Positions 1 to 9,500 are shown, counted from the first letter of the stretch. The stretch: DNA of 64,000 nt from Polaribacter sargassicola (GCF_021991835.1 NZ_JAHDAU010000002.1:372001-436000), one strand, 5' to 3'. Program-made: numbers and translations. The notes: a model not told the origin generated them from the letters alone.

Positions 1-2
1 AT

Positions 3-1406
3 GATGCAATTACAATTTCTGCAATGTATGACAGAGAAAAACACATAGATACCTCACAAGTAGCTTTTATAAATCTTAATAACAATACACGTAATCGTTT
101 TTATACTTGGAAAGAAGAAGAAATAACAAGTCATATAAATGTGGCTGTAAACTATAAACATAATTTTGAAGAAGCAGGTCATTCAATTTCTGCAAACGCA
201 CAATATACAAGAGGTTTAGAAGACGAAAGTTATTTTTTAAATGATAGTTCTGCAATAAGAATTGGTAGAGATATGACAAATATTCTTGCCATAGAACACA
301 CCACAAGTTTGTCTACAGATTACACACGAGCGTTGAGTAACGGACGTTTAGAATTTGGCGCAAAAGCAAGATTTAGGAACTTACCAGTAGATTATACGAT
401 TAATAGAGGAAACGAATCTATTATTTATCCAAATTTAGGAGATTTCTCTAAATGGAAAGAAAACTTATATGCTTTCTACGGTAATTATTTATTAGAAAAA
501 GAACGTTTTGATTTGGAAGCAGGTTTAAGAGCAGAACAAACAGAAGTTTCGTATGAGTTAGATCCTGCAAATATATATTATGCGACTAATGATGCGTACG
601 ATTATTTTGAATTGTTTCCAAGTGTACGTTTTACGTATAAAATGAATGACAAAAACAAACTTTCATTATTTTACAATAGAAGAATTGACAGACCAGGAGA
701 ACCAGAATTACGTGTTTTTCCAAAATATGATGATCCTGAATTATTAAAAGTAGGAAACCCTTATTTACGTCCACAATTTACAAATAGTGTAGAAGCTGCA
801 CATCGTTATAATTGGGGTTCAGGTTCTTTATTTTCAGCAATTTATTATAGACAAATATCAGGTGCTTATCAACGTATTTTTAGCGTAGATAATAGCAATC
901 CAGATTACGATATTGTAAATAAAATTTATCAAAATACAGGTGAAAGCACCAATACAGGAATCGAATTATTATTCAGTCAAGATATTACAGAAAATTGGAA
1001 ATTAACAGCCAGTACAAATGTCTATCAAAATAACATCAATGCTTTTCAAGGAACTTTATTGTTTCCAACAGTACGAACTTTTCAAATTGAAAAAACAGAA
1101 AATACTACTGGCGATTTTAAAATTACAAACTCGTTTATACTTCCATTAGATATTGAAGCACAGGTTACAGGATTGTATTATTCTAAAAGAAATATCCCAC
1201 AAGGAGAAGAATTAGCACGCTCTTCTTTAGATTTAGGTTTAAAGAAATCTATCTGGAATAAAAAAGGAGAAATCACATTATCAGCAAGTGATTTATTAAA
1301 TAATTTTGGATTAAGACAACGAATCAATGGAGAAGGATTTACAGCTTTGTATGAAAATTATTACGAAACACAGATTATTAGAATAGGAATGAAATATAAG
1401 TTCTAA
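3..1406 (+). CDS. Outer-membrane beta-barrel receptor family protein (5' partial)
   Basis: The frame is open from position 3, before the first internal ATG at 24, so the gene starts left of the window and only about 468 C-terminal residues are present. The fragment has alternating aromatic/polar strands, a YNRRIDRPGEPEL-like segment, an NPYLRPQFTNSVE segment and a final aromatic residue (KYKF). These are typical of the C-terminal barrel of the Bacteroidota 'outer membrane beta-barrel family' related to TonB-dependent receptors. It would sit in the outer membrane. The plug domain and any TonB box lie outside the window, so the ligand cannot be inferred. It is followed by the regulated promoter of the HD-domain gene. 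Confidence 0.8.
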   Translation, partial: DAITISAMYDREKHIDTSQVAFINLNNNTRNRFYTWKEEEITSHINVAVNYKHNFEEAGHSISANAQYTRGLEDESYFLNDSSAIRIGRDMTNILAIEHTTSLSTDYTRALSNGRLEFGAKARFRNLPVDYTINRGNESIIYPNLGDFSKWKENLYAFYGNYLLEKERFDLEAGLRAEQTEVSYELDPANIYYATNDAYDYFELFPSVRFTYKMNDKNKLSLFYNRRIDRPGEPELRVFPKYDDPELLKVGNPYLRPQFTNSVEAAHRYNWGSGSLFSAIYYRQISGAYQRIFSVDNSNPDYDIVNKIYQNTGESTNTGIELLFSQDITENWKLTASTNVYQNNINAFQGTLLFPTVRTFQIEKTENTTGDFKITNSFILPLDIEAQVTGLYYSKRNIPQGEELARSSLDLGLKKSIWNKKGEITLSASDLLNNFGLRQRINGEGFTALYENYYETQIIRIGMKYKF

Positions 1407-1413
1407 AAATCCT

Positions 1414-1448
1414 CTTTAAATAATCTTTAGATTTCAATAGTACATTTA
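1414..1448 (+). promoter_or_regulatory. Regulon box A: 11-bp direct repeats plus -7 box upstream of the HD gene
   Basis: CTTTAAA at 1414-1420 and CTTTAGA at 1425-1431 are spaced exactly 11 nt. TACATTTA at 1441-1448, a TAnnTTTR-type Bacteroidota -7 box, starts 16 nt after the start of the second repeat. The same layout and spacing recur upstream of 4214, 4827 and 5437. Tandem 11-bp repeats are the usual target of PhoB/OmpR-family regulators; assignment to that family is inference. Confidence 0.65.
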
Positions 1449-1496
1449 CTAAGTATCACTATAGAGGTGAGATTATTGTAATTCAAATCATAGAAA

Positions 1497-2096
1497 ATGC
1501 AGACTAAAATAATCATTAACAACGTTGCTGAATATTGTACAAATTTGCTGTCAAATTCAAGCTGTAACAAATTGCCCTTTCATAATTTGCAACACACCAT
1601 TGAAGTTGTGCAAAATGTAAAATATTTATGTGTAGCTATGAATATCAATCAACAAGAAACAGATATGTTAATAATTGCTGCTTGGTTTCACGACACTGGA
1701 TTTTCTGTAACATACAAAGGTCACGAAGAAGAAAGCAAGTTAATTGCAACTGCATTTTTAAAAACTCAAGAATTTAATATTGATTTTATTGATAAAATTT
1801 GCAACTGTATAGATGCTACAAAAATGCCGCAATGCCCTACTTCTAAACTTGCTGAAATATTATGCGATGCAGATGTTTTTCACATAAGTAACTCACATTT
1901 CTTTTATAGAAAATTACTGCTACGAAAAGAATGGGAACTATTTTGTGATTATAAAGTGAGTGATTTAGAGTGGCACAAACTAAATTTAGATTTTTTAAAA
2001 AAGCATCATTTTAGAACAACTTACGGAAAAGATACATTAACATCTGGTAAGCAAGAAAATATACTTAAAGTAGAACGAATATTAAATTTTTATTAA
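1497..2096 (+). CDS. HD-domain metal-dependent phosphohydrolase
   Basis: A 199-residue cytoplasmic protein with the HD-superfamily pattern: an early His in HNLQHT (about residues 29-34), the paired His-Asp in WFHDTGF (about 65-66) and a downstream CDADVFH segment (about 123-129). These residues bind divalent metal in HD phosphohydrolases. No signal peptide or membrane segment is visible. The natural substrate cannot be read from sequence; relatives hydrolyse nucleotides or phosphate esters. The ATG start follows regulon box A at a sensible distance, so transcription is likely controlled by the same regulator as the PepSY-like and PAP2 genes downstream. Confidence 0.8.
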   Translation: MQTKIIINNVAEYCTNLLSNSSCNKLPFHNLQHTIEVVQNVKYLCVAMNINQQETDMLIIAAWFHDTGFSVTYKGHEEESKLIATAFLKTQEFNIDFIDKICNCIDATKMPQCPTSKLAEILCDADVFHISNSHFFYRKLLLRKEWELFCDYKVSDLEWHKLNLDFLKKHHFRTTYGKDTLTSGKQENILKVERILNFY

Positions 2097-2241
2097 TTGT
2101 AATTATATAACTAAAAGTAATTTATTTTAAACTCTGTAAATGTAAGAGTGTGATTTTGGTTGATTATAATAACTCCTCCTCTTGTCAGATACAATTAAAA
2201 AATATTGTTGTTTAACTTTTCTTTTATTTAAAGTGATAATT

Positions 2242-3375
2242 ATGAAGAACAAATTTTTATTTTTTATTATTTCAATTATAATCTTAAGTAGTTGTTCTTC
2301 ATTAAGACCAATTAGATATGGCGCTATTCCAACGCAAAAAAGTTATAAAAGATTTCCAAGTAGAGCTGTAAAAAATAGTGACACTATTTTTAATTTTATT
2401 AAACCTTCAAAAGAATATGGTTTAGGAAAAAAAATAGGTTTAATAAATAAAGATTTTAATGCTACAAACGTAAGTTTAGATAGTTTTGTGAAATTGCACA
2501 AAACAGTTTCTTTTATGATTATAAGAAAAGATACTATCCTCTATGAAAATTATCAAAGAAACTATTCAGATACGACTAAAGTTTCCAGCTTTTCAGTTGT
2601 TAAACCAATTCTATCAACTTTGATAGGGATTGCTATTGATGAAGGTAAAATTAAAAGTGTAGAAGATTATTTAGTAGATTATTTACCAGAATTTAAAAAC
2701 AAGGTAGGCTTTAATAAAATTAAAGTGAGACATTTATTGCATCATACTTCTGGTATAGCTTTTAGTGATAATAAATTTGACCTTTTTTCTGATAACGTAG
2801 AATTTTATTGGGGAGAAAATTTAAGAGACCGTATTTTAAACGTAGAAATTGAATACGCACCAGGTAAAGTTTTTAAATACAGTAGTGAAAACACAATGTT
2901 ATTAGCGCTTATTATTGAAAAAATTACAAACAATTCTGTTTCAAATTATCTGCAAGAAAGAATTTGGAAAAAATTAGGAATGGAAGCTCCTGCTGAATGG
3001 AGTTTAGATAGAGATGATGAAAAAGGAATTGAAAAAGTATTTTGTTGTTTACAAGCAACTACAAAAGATTTTGCAAAATTTGCACGTTTATACTTAAACG
3101 ACGGAAACTGGAAAGGAGAGCAAATTGTATCTAAAGAATGGGTTAAAAAATCTACAAGCCCTCACCCTACAGGAAACAACAAGCATTTTTATCATAACAA
3201 TTGGGGTATTGGACCACTTAAATATGGTAGCTTTTTTGCCATTGGCTTATATGGCCAGTATTTATATGTGTATCCAGAAGAAGAAATTATAATCGTTCGT
3301 TTTGGTGATAAAAGCACCTATTTACATACTGGTTATTGGAATCAAATATTTCTACAAATTATAGATCAATTATAA
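2242..3375 (+). CDS. Serine hydrolase lipoprotein, class C beta-lactamase/PBP-like family
   Basis: A 377-residue protein. The frame extends upstream to a TTG at 2182, but ATG 2242 is chosen because it gives a clean lipoprotein signal ending in LSSC with the lipid Cys at about residue 18. The SxxK nucleophile motif is SVVK (about 118-121). A KYSSENT segment near 212 is in the usual position of the YxN motif, and HTG appears near the C terminus. This is the beta-lactamase (PF00144-type) fold used by low-molecular-weight PBPs, esterases and 6-aminohexanoate-dimer-hydrolase-like enzymes. The substrate is unknown and a resistance role should not be assumed. It lies 10 nt upstream of the next membrane-protein gene, suggesting co-transcription. 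Confidence 0.8.
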   Translation: MKNKFLFFIISIIILSSCSSLRPIRYGAIPTQKSYKRFPSRAVKNSDTIFNFIKPSKEYGLGKKIGLINKDFNATNVSLDSFVKLHKTVSFMIIRKDTILYENYQRNYSDTTKVSSFSVVKPILSTLIGIAIDEGKIKSVEDYLVDYLPEFKNKVGFNKIKVRHLLHHTSGIAFSDNKFDLFSDNVEFYWGENLRDRILNVEIEYAPGKVFKYSSENTMLLALIIEKITNNSVSNYLQERIWKKLGMEAPAEWSLDRDDEKGIEKVFCCLQATTKDFAKFARLYLNDGNWKGEQIVSKEWVKKSTSPHPTGNNKHFYHNNWGIGPLKYGSFFAIGLYGQYLYVYPEEEIIIVRFGDKSTYLHTGYWNQIFLQIIDQL

Positions 3376-3385
3376 ATAAGTAATT

Positions 3386-4147
3386 GTGAAAAATCAAACA
3401 ATAAATAAAGTTGCAGAAATAACAATTCTTTTCTGGATAATGAAAATTGTGGCTACTACATTAGGTGAAACTTTGGGCGACTTTATTGCACAAACACTTG
3501 GTCTTGGTTATACAATTGGCATTCTTATAACACTTGTATTCTTTGGTATTGTTTTGGCCATTCAATTGTATTCAAAAAAATATGTTCCACTCTATTTTTG
3601 GTTAGTTATTATTGCTACAACAACACTTGGCACAGAAATATCAGATTTTATAGATAGAAGTTTAGGTCTTGGTTATACCTATGGTAGTTTACTTTTAACA
3701 ACAGGTCTTATATCTATTTTACTATTTTGGTTTGTAAAATTTAAAAATCTTGAAGTTTATCCTATAAGCAGCAAAAGGAAAGAATTTCTTTTTTGGTCTG
3801 CTGTTTTATTTTCTAATAGTTTAGGAACTGCTTTTGGAGATTATTTGAGTGACCAAATTGGATTAAGTTATTTAATGGGTGCTTTAGTAACTGCTTCAAT
3901 TATTGTACTTGTAATTTTATTACACTATTTCACTAAATTAAATCAGATTTTACTTTTTTGGATTGCCTTTGTTTTTACACGTCCTTTTGGGGCAACATTT
4001 GGCGATTTTCTTACAAAACCAATCAGTAAAGGAGGTTTAGATTTAGGTACTTTACCTGCCTCTATTATTTCTATACTTTTAATATGTATTTTGATTTATA
4101 TATCGCATAAACAATACCAAGAAAAATCTAAAATTGATAAACCTTAA
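3386..4147 (+). CDS. Four-repeat integral membrane protein (COG4705-like)
   Basis: A 253-residue very hydrophobic protein with about eight membrane segments. It contains four copies of one unit: a [TS]LG-x-x-x-[GS]DF/Y-like loop followed by a glycine-rich LGLGY-type loop (for example TLGETLGDF then LGLGYTIG, TLGTEISDF then LGLGYTYG, SLGTAFGDY then IGLSYLMG, PFGATFGDF). This matches the uncharacterised COG4705 membrane-protein family as I recall it. The function is unknown; repeated acidic residues in membrane loops could suit transport or metal handling, but that is speculation. The GTG start at 3386 is 10 nt after the previous stop; an in-frame ATG at 3440 would cut into the first repeat. 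Confidence 0.75.
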   Translation: MKNQTINKVAEITILFWIMKIVATTLGETLGDFIAQTLGLGYTIGILITLVFFGIVLAIQLYSKKYVPLYFWLVIIATTTLGTEISDFIDRSLGLGYTYGSLLLTTGLISILLFWFVKFKNLEVYPISSKRKEFLFWSAVLFSNSLGTAFGDYLSDQIGLSYLMGALVTASIIVLVILLHYFTKLNQILLFWIAFVFTRPFGATFGDFLTKPISKGGLDLGTLPASIISILLICILIYISHKQYQEKSKIDKP

Positions 4148-4151
4148 ACCT

Positions 4152-4186
4152 CTTTAAAACCTCTTTAGATTTCAATAATAAATTTA
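4152..4186 (+). promoter_or_regulatory. Regulon box B upstream of the first PepSY-like gene
   Basis: CTTTAAA at 4152-4158 and CTTTAGA at 4163-4169 are 11 nt apart. TAAATTTA at 4179-4186 begins 16 nt after the start of the second repeat. The core CTTTAGATTTCAATA is identical to box A. Confidence 0.65.
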
Positions 4187-4213
4187 TAAACTAATTTTTA
4201 AACTAATTAAAAA

Positions 4214-4672
4214 ATGAAAAAAATTACACTATTTACAGTTTTATCAATATTATTAGCTTTTACAAGCTGTGATAAAGAAGAAGTTGCTCCAAAACAAGTT
4301 GCAGATGCTTTTATTGCTAAATTTCCAACAGCAACAGATGTAGAATGGGAAAAAGAATCTGATAAAGAATGGGAAGCCGAATTTAAAATCGATGGTAAAG
4401 AACATTCCTCTAATTTTATGCAAAATGGTACTTGGGTTGAGACAGAATATGAGATAGAAGAAACAGAAATACCTGAATTCGTTATGGGGGTTTTAAAATC
4501 TAATTTCAGTGAATATGAAATAGATGAAATGGAACTTTCTACAACTAAAGATGGTATTGTTTATGAGTTTTTAATTGAAAAAGAAGATTCTAAAATGGAA
4601 GTAGCCATAAATCCACAAGGTACTATTACAAAGAAAGAAGTAAAGAAAGATGGTGAAGGTGATAATGAGTAA
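4214..4672 (+). CDS. PepSY-like domain lipoprotein
   Basis: A 152-residue protein with a lipoprotein signal (AFTSC, lipid Cys about residue 19). A PepSY-like (BLIP/PF11396-type) fold follows with the repeated pattern VADAFIAKFP...VEWEKE...EWEAEF, an aromatic-acidic repeat typical of small Bacteroidota periplasmic proteins. It is strongly acidic, ending in a Lys/Glu/Asp-rich tail. The biochemical role is unknown; relatives bind proteins or cations. It is a close paralogue of the next gene (4827) and shares its promoter layout. A Rho-independent terminator follows at 4692-4726, so it is probably transcribed alone. Confidence 0.8.
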   Translation: MKKITLFTVLSILLAFTSCDKEEVAPKQVADAFIAKFPTATDVEWEKESDKEWEAEFKIDGKEHSSNFMQNGTWVETEYEIEETEIPEFVMGVLKSNFSEYEIDEMELSTTKDGIVYEFLIEKEDSKMEVAINPQGTITKKEVKKDGEGDNE

Positions 4673-4691
4673 GTGCATATCATAGTAAAAC

Positions 4692-4726
4692 AAAAAGACG
4701 AATCTTTAAATAGGTTCGTCTTTTTT
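4692..4726 (+). terminator. Rho-independent terminator after the first PepSY-like gene
   Basis: AAAAAGACGAA pairs perfectly with TTCGTCTTTTT over 11 bp, around a 12-nt loop, and runs into a T tract. Confidence 0.85.
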
Positions 4727-4752
4727 ATTAAAATAATGTTAATTGAAATTTC

Positions 4753-4798
4753 CTTTAGATTTCCTTAAAATCATCTTTAGAATTGAGCTCTAAATTTA
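4753..4798 (+). promoter_or_regulatory. Regulon box C upstream of the second PepSY-like gene (three repeats)
   Basis: CTTTAGA (4753), CTTAAAA (4764) and CTTTAGA (4775) are spaced 11 nt apart. TAAATTTA at 4791-4798 begins 16 nt after the start of the last repeat. It has one more visible repeat than the other boxes, which may mean stronger binding. Confidence 0.65.
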
Positions 4799-4826
4799 TA
4801 GTATCAATAATTATAAAAAAGAAAAG

Positions 4827-5288
4827 ATGAAAACATTAAAAATTATTATGAGTGCCTTTATAGTAATCATATTATTTGCTTTTACTTCTGGAGAAGATAA
4901 AGCACCACAAAAAGTTAAAGATGCTTTTGCAAAGAAATTCCCAACCGTTAAAAAAGTAAAATGGGAAAAAGAAAATGAAAAAGAATGGGAAGCAGAGTTT
5001 AAAATGAATAGGATAGAATATTCTGCAAACTTTCTATCTGATGGTACTTGGCAAGAAACAGAACACGAAATTAAAGAAAAAGAGGTTCCTAAAAACATTA
5101 TGAAAGCATTAGAAAATGCGTTTCCAGGTTATGAAATGGAAGAATCAGAAATTTCTGAAACTGCTAAAGGAATGGTTTATGAGTTTGACATAGAAAAAGG
5201 TGATACTGAAATGGAAGTTGCAATTGACACAAATGGTAAAATTGTAAAACAAGAAGTAAAAACAGAAGATAATGAAGACAAAGATTAA
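4827..5288 (+). CDS. PepSY-like domain periplasmic protein, paralogue of the 4214 gene
   Basis: A 153-residue protein with an N-terminal signal (FAFTSGEDKAP) and the same PepSY-like body as its neighbour: VKDAFAKKFP, VKWEKENEKEWEAEF and a matching C-terminal half ending in acidic residues. The upstream paralogue has TSCD at the lipidation site, but this copy has TSGED. It therefore lacks the lipid Cys and is probably released into the periplasm rather than anchored. The pair looks like a tandem duplication under the same regulator. The function is unknown. A long perfect hairpin terminator follows. Confidence 0.8.
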   Translation: MKTLKIIMSAFIVIILFAFTSGEDKAPQKVKDAFAKKFPTVKKVKWEKENEKEWEAEFKMNRIEYSANFLSDGTWQETEHEIKEKEVPKNIMKALENAFPGYEMEESEISETAKGMVYEFDIEKGDTEMEVAIDTNGKIVKQEVKTEDNEDKD

Positions 5289-5324
5289 ATTGATTTTTTC
5301 ATAAAGTTGGTTAGTTTGAATTGG

Positions 5325-5365
5325 CAAAGTCTCAAAACAAATTTTGTTTTGAGACTTTGTTTTTA
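5325..5365 (+). terminator. Strong Rho-independent terminator after the second PepSY-like gene
   Basis: A perfect 17-bp inverted repeat (arms 5325-5341 and 5343-5359) is followed by a T run. It separates the gene from the PAP2 promoter just downstream. Confidence 0.85.
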
Positions 5366-5375
5366 AAAAAAATCA

Positions 5376-5410
5376 CTTTAAAATTTCTTTAGAATCTAGG
5401 TTTACTTTTA
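5376..5410 (+). promoter_or_regulatory. Regulon box D upstream of the PAP2 gene
   Basis: CTTTAAA at 5376-5382 and CTTTAGA at 5387-5393 are 11 nt apart. TACTTTTA at 5403-5410 begins 16 nt after the start of the second repeat, as in boxes A-C. Confidence 0.6.
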
Positions 5411-5436
5411 TAAACCATAATATATATTCAAGAGAT

Positions 5437-6012
5437 ATGAAAAATAAAAGTTCAAAAAATTTAATAGCAATCTTTATTGTATTATTTACTACTTTACCTT
5501 CACTTTCGGCTCAAAACACAAGTATTACCAAACCACAAATAGGAACCACACAAAAAATTGGTGATGCAATATTAATTACTTTACCATTAGCTACTTTAGG
5601 GTCTACGTTTATAATTGGTGACAAAAAAGGAGCTTGGCAATTTACAAAAGGGTTTTTGGCTACAAGTGCTGTTACCTATGGCTTAAAGTTAGGTATTAAT
5701 AAGCAAAGACCAGATATGAGTAATGACAACTCTTTTCCTTCAGGCCATACTTCTACAACATTTCATAGTGCAGGCTTTGTTCATAGAAGATATGGATTTA
5801 AATATGCAATACCCTCTTATTTACTTGCTGGTTTCACAGCAGCTAGTAGAATCGATTCAAAAAAACACGATATTTTAGATATTTTAGCAGGTGCAGCAAT
5901 TGGTGTTGGTAGTAATTTGCTCTTCACAACAGAATATCAACAAGAACATATGGAATTTACTTTTAATAGTGATGATAAAGGTTATTTGGTTGGATTTACT
6001 TATAATTTTTAA
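5437..6012 (+). CDS. PAP2-family (phosphatidic acid phosphatase type 2) membrane phosphatase
   Basis: A 191-residue protein with a signal peptide ending near SLSAQ. It carries all three motifs of the PAP2/haloperoxidase superfamily: KLGINKQRP (Lys about 84, Arg-Pro about 91-92), PSGH (about 101-104, catalytic His) and SRIDSKKHDILD (about 137-148, second His and Asp). Such enzymes dephosphorylate lipid phosphates such as phosphatidate or undecaprenyl pyrophosphate at the periplasmic face. The protein is short for the family, and a C-terminal strand ending GFTYNF suggests an outer-membrane-like tail. Its promoter carries regulon box D, so it is probably co-regulated with the HD and PepSY-like genes. 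Confidence 0.85.
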   Translation: MKNKSSKNLIAIFIVLFTTLPSLSAQNTSITKPQIGTTQKIGDAILITLPLATLGSTFIIGDKKGAWQFTKGFLATSAVTYGLKLGINKQRPDMSNDNSFPSGHTSTTFHSAGFVHRRYGFKYAIPSYLLAGFTAASRIDSKKHDILDILAGAAIGVGSNLLFTTEYQQEHMEFTFNSDDKGYLVGFTYNF

Positions 6013-6151
6013 ATATCAATTCGTAGCACAATTTACAAGTTTAATGTATATATAATCATAACTATTAATTAAATTAATCTCATAAAAAAATCAAAACACC
6101 CTTTTACTCTTTGCACAACCATTGCATTAATTAATTTATATCTTTGCTAAA

Positions 6152-6463
6152 ATGAAATATTTAACCTTCATATTATCGATATATATTTTTGCACTTAATT
6201 TAGCACCTTGCGAAGATTATGATGCGCTTGATAATGAGGTTAAAACAGAAAATTTACAAGCAACAAACAATGATCATCAACATCAAGGTTTAGACTTATG
6301 CTCTCCTTTTTGTATTTGTCAATGTTGTCATATTAATACAATAGATTTCAAATTTGTAGATGTAAATATTATCTCATACTACATTTCTACCCAAGACTTT
6401 TTCTACCAAAATGGTACAGAAAAAGACTTTACTTCTTCAATTTTACAGCCACCAAGGGCTTAA
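6152..6463 (+). CDS. Small Cys/His-rich secreted protein (DUF6660-like) heading the metal-efflux operon
   Basis: A 103-residue protein with an N-terminal signal-like segment (ILSIYIFALNLAPC). A central cluster, NNDHQHQ then CSPFCICQCCHI, has five closely spaced Cys and several His. This suggests metal binding, possibly periplasmic sensing or chaperoning. Proteins of this type (DUF6660 as I recall) commonly precede CusA/CzcA-type pumps in Flavobacteriia. It lies 117 nt upstream of the RND gene. A TATCTTTG box ends only about 5 nt before the ATG, so the transcript may be nearly leaderless or the promoter may lie elsewhere. Confidence 0.65.
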   Translation: MKYLTFILSIYIFALNLAPCEDYDALDNEVKTENLQATNNDHQHQGLDLCSPFCICQCCHINTIDFKFVDVNIISYYISTQDFFYQNGTEKDFTSSILQPPRA

Positions 6464-6496
6464 TTCAGTTTTTCAAAGGATAATTATATCCAATTT

Positions 6497-6512
6497 AGAA
6501 CCTAAAGGTTCT
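6497..6512. repeat. Small inverted repeat between the Cys/His protein and RND genes
   Basis: AGAACC and GGTTCT flank a 4-nt TAAA loop. It could be a weak attenuator, an RNA-processing stem or an operator. There is no long T run, so a full terminator is unlikely. Confidence 0.35.
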
Positions 6513-6580
6513 TTAAATCTCATGTAATTCTATTTTTCACGAATTATATCAATAAGTTTAACTGAATTAACATATTCACT

Positions 6581-9500
6581 ATGATTAATAAAATCATTGA
6601 TTTTTCAATCAATAACAAATTCATTATTGGTTTGCTAACGCTTACCATTGTTGGAGCAGGTATTTGGAGTATGACCCAAGTGCCCATCGATGCTGTTCCA
6701 GATATTACCAACAACCAAGTACAGGTTATTACACAAGCACCCAATTTAGGTACAGAGGATATTGAACAATTTGTAACCTATCCAGTAGAAGTTGCAATGA
6801 GCAACCTACCTGATGTAAAGGAAATCCGTTCCATTTCTCGTTTTGGTTTATCTGTGGTTACTATTGTTTTTGACGATTATATGGGAACCTATCTACCACG
6901 TCAATTAGTAGCCGAAAAGCTAAACGAAGTTAAAGAACAAATTCCAAGTGGTTTTGGCGAACCTGCTATGGGACCTATCTCTTCTGGATTAGGAGAAATC
7001 TATCAATACACACTTAAAGTAAAACCAGAGTATAAAGACAAATATTCAGTTACTGATTTGCGCACAATGCAAGATTGGATTGTACAACGTCAAATGGCAA
7101 TGGTAGAAGGTGTAGTTGAGGTAAATGCCATAGGTGGAAAAATTAAACAGTACGAAGTTGCTGTCGACCCAAACGAACTAAAAGCTATTGGTTTAACAAT
7201 TACCGATGTTTTTGAAGCTCTTGAAGCTAATAATCAAAACACAGGTGGAGCATACATTGAAAAGAACCACCAAGCCAATTTTATTCGTGGAGAAGGTTTG
7301 GTACGTAGTTTAGAGGATATTAAAAAGATTACGGTTAAAAACACTAACAATATTCCAATTACCGTTGGCGACATTGCTACGGTACAATTTGGTGCTGCTA
7401 TTCGTTATGGTGCTTTAACACAAGATGGCGAAGGTGAAGTAGTTGGTGGTTTGGTAATGATGCTTAAAGGTGCAAATTCAAACGATGTTATTGAGAATGT
7501 TAAAGTACGAATGGCTCAAATCGAAAAATCATTGCCAGAAGGAATTATTATCGAACCTTTGTTAGACCGAAGCAAATTAATAGCAGAAACAACTTCAACG
7601 GTTGCAACAAATCTTATTGAAGGCGCATTGATAGTCATTTTTGTTCTTATTTTCTTATTAGGCAATTGGCGTGGTGGTTTAATAGTAGCTTCAACAATTC
7701 CATTATCACTATTATTCGCATTTATACTAATGAATGTGTTTGATGTTTGGGCTAACCTAATGAGTTTAGGAGCAATAGATTTCGGAATTATTGTTGATGG
7801 TGCTGTGATAATTGTAGAAAGCACCGTTTTTCTAATTGCTTCACAAGTCCTTAAGAAAAGGAAACTGTCATCCAAAGAACGTGATGGTGTAGCAGCAGAT
7901 GCCTCAAAAAAAATGATGAATGCTGCCTTTTTCGGCCAGCTGATTATTCTTATTGTATTTCTACCAATATTAGCATTAGAAGGTATTGAAGGAAAAATGT
8001 TTAAACCTATGGCATTGACCTTTATTTTCGCAATGATTGGTGCAATGGTGCTATGTTTAACCTACGTACCAATGATGTCTTCATTGGTGTTAAGAGCACC
8101 AAAAAGTGATAAAAAATCGTATGGCGATAGACTTGTGCATTGGGTTGAGGATAAGTACCAACCCTTATTGGTAAAGGCATTGCAAAAAGGAAAATGGATT
8201 ATTGGTGTTGCAGTCGTGCTATTCGGAATTACAGTCTTTATGTTCACGAGAATGGGCGGCGAATTTATTCCACAATTAGATGAAGGCGACATTGCATTTC
8301 ACGCCATTTTAAAACCCGGAAGCTCACTTACAGAAACGATTGAAACGACAACAAAAATTGAACAAATTGTAAAAGCAAAGTTTCCAGAAGTTGAAAAAAT
8401 AGTTAGTCGTATTGGTGTTGCAGAAATTCCAACAGACCCAATGCCAATGGATTTAGCCGATGTTTTTGTAATCTTGAAACCAAAAAGCGAATGGACAACA
8501 TCTACTTCTAAAGATGAATTGATAGAGAAGATGAAAGAAGCGGTTGAAATCGTTCCTGGTGTGAATTATGAATTTACACAACCTATTGAAATGCGTTTTA
8601 ATGAATTGCTCGAAGGTGTCCGAGAAGACATTGCTATTAAACTTTATGGTGAAGATATAGAGGTGCTATCTCAAAAAGCAGAAGAAATATCTAAAATTAT
8701 TGCTGGTACAGAAGGTATTGGAGATATGAAAGCGGAAGCTACAACAGGTTTGCCGCAAATGACCATTTCATATAATAGAAATAAATTGGCACAATACGGA
8801 CTTCAAATTAATACCTTAAACCAAATTGTACAATCCGCATTTGCAGGTGGAACTGCAGGTGTTATTTTTGAAGGTGAAAAGCGGTTTGATTTAGTAGTTA
8901 GATTAAGTTCTCGTAATCGTAAAGACATAACAGATGTTCAAAACCTCTACATTAATCTACCTTCTGGCTCTCAAATTCCATTACGTGAAATTGCGGATGT
9001 TAGCTACAAAGCTGGTCCAATGCAAATCAGTAGAGACAATACCAACAGAAGAACTTATGTAGGTGTCAATGTTAGAGGTCGTGATGTAAAATCATTGGTA
9101 GAAGAAATTAAAACTAAATTAGATGCACAATTAGAACTGCCATCAGGTTATTTCATTCGTTATGGTGGTGTTTTTGAAAATTTAGAACGTGCCAGTAACC
9201 GTTTACAAACTGTTGTTCCTATTGCCTTGTTACTCATTTTTGTACTGATTTATTTTGCATTAAAATCCTTACCACAAACCTTGATGATTTACATCGCAAT
9301 CCCAATGGCAACGATTGGTGGTGTTGTAGCGTTGTGGTTACGAGATATGCCATTTAGTATCTCGGCAGGTGTTGGTTTTATTGTGTTGTTTGGTGTTGCA
9401 GTATTAAACGGATTAGTAATGATTAGTGGTCTGAATGAGTTAAAAGAAGAGGGTATTACCAATCTAAAAGATAGAATTATAGAAGGAACTAAACGAAGAA

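Noticed and set aside
2182..2241. Upstream TTG start for the serine-hydrolase lipoprotein
   Set aside because: It would add 20 residues before a clear lipoprotein signal at 2242.
2182..3375. Antibiotic-resistance beta-lactamase
   Set aside because: The SxxK serine-hydrolase fold is shared by many esterases and peptidases, and nothing in the context suggests drug resistance.
5145..5327. Antisense ORFs over genes such as the PepSY-like and PUL genes
   Set aside because: They overlap clearly coded genes, have low-complexity composition and no domain signature.
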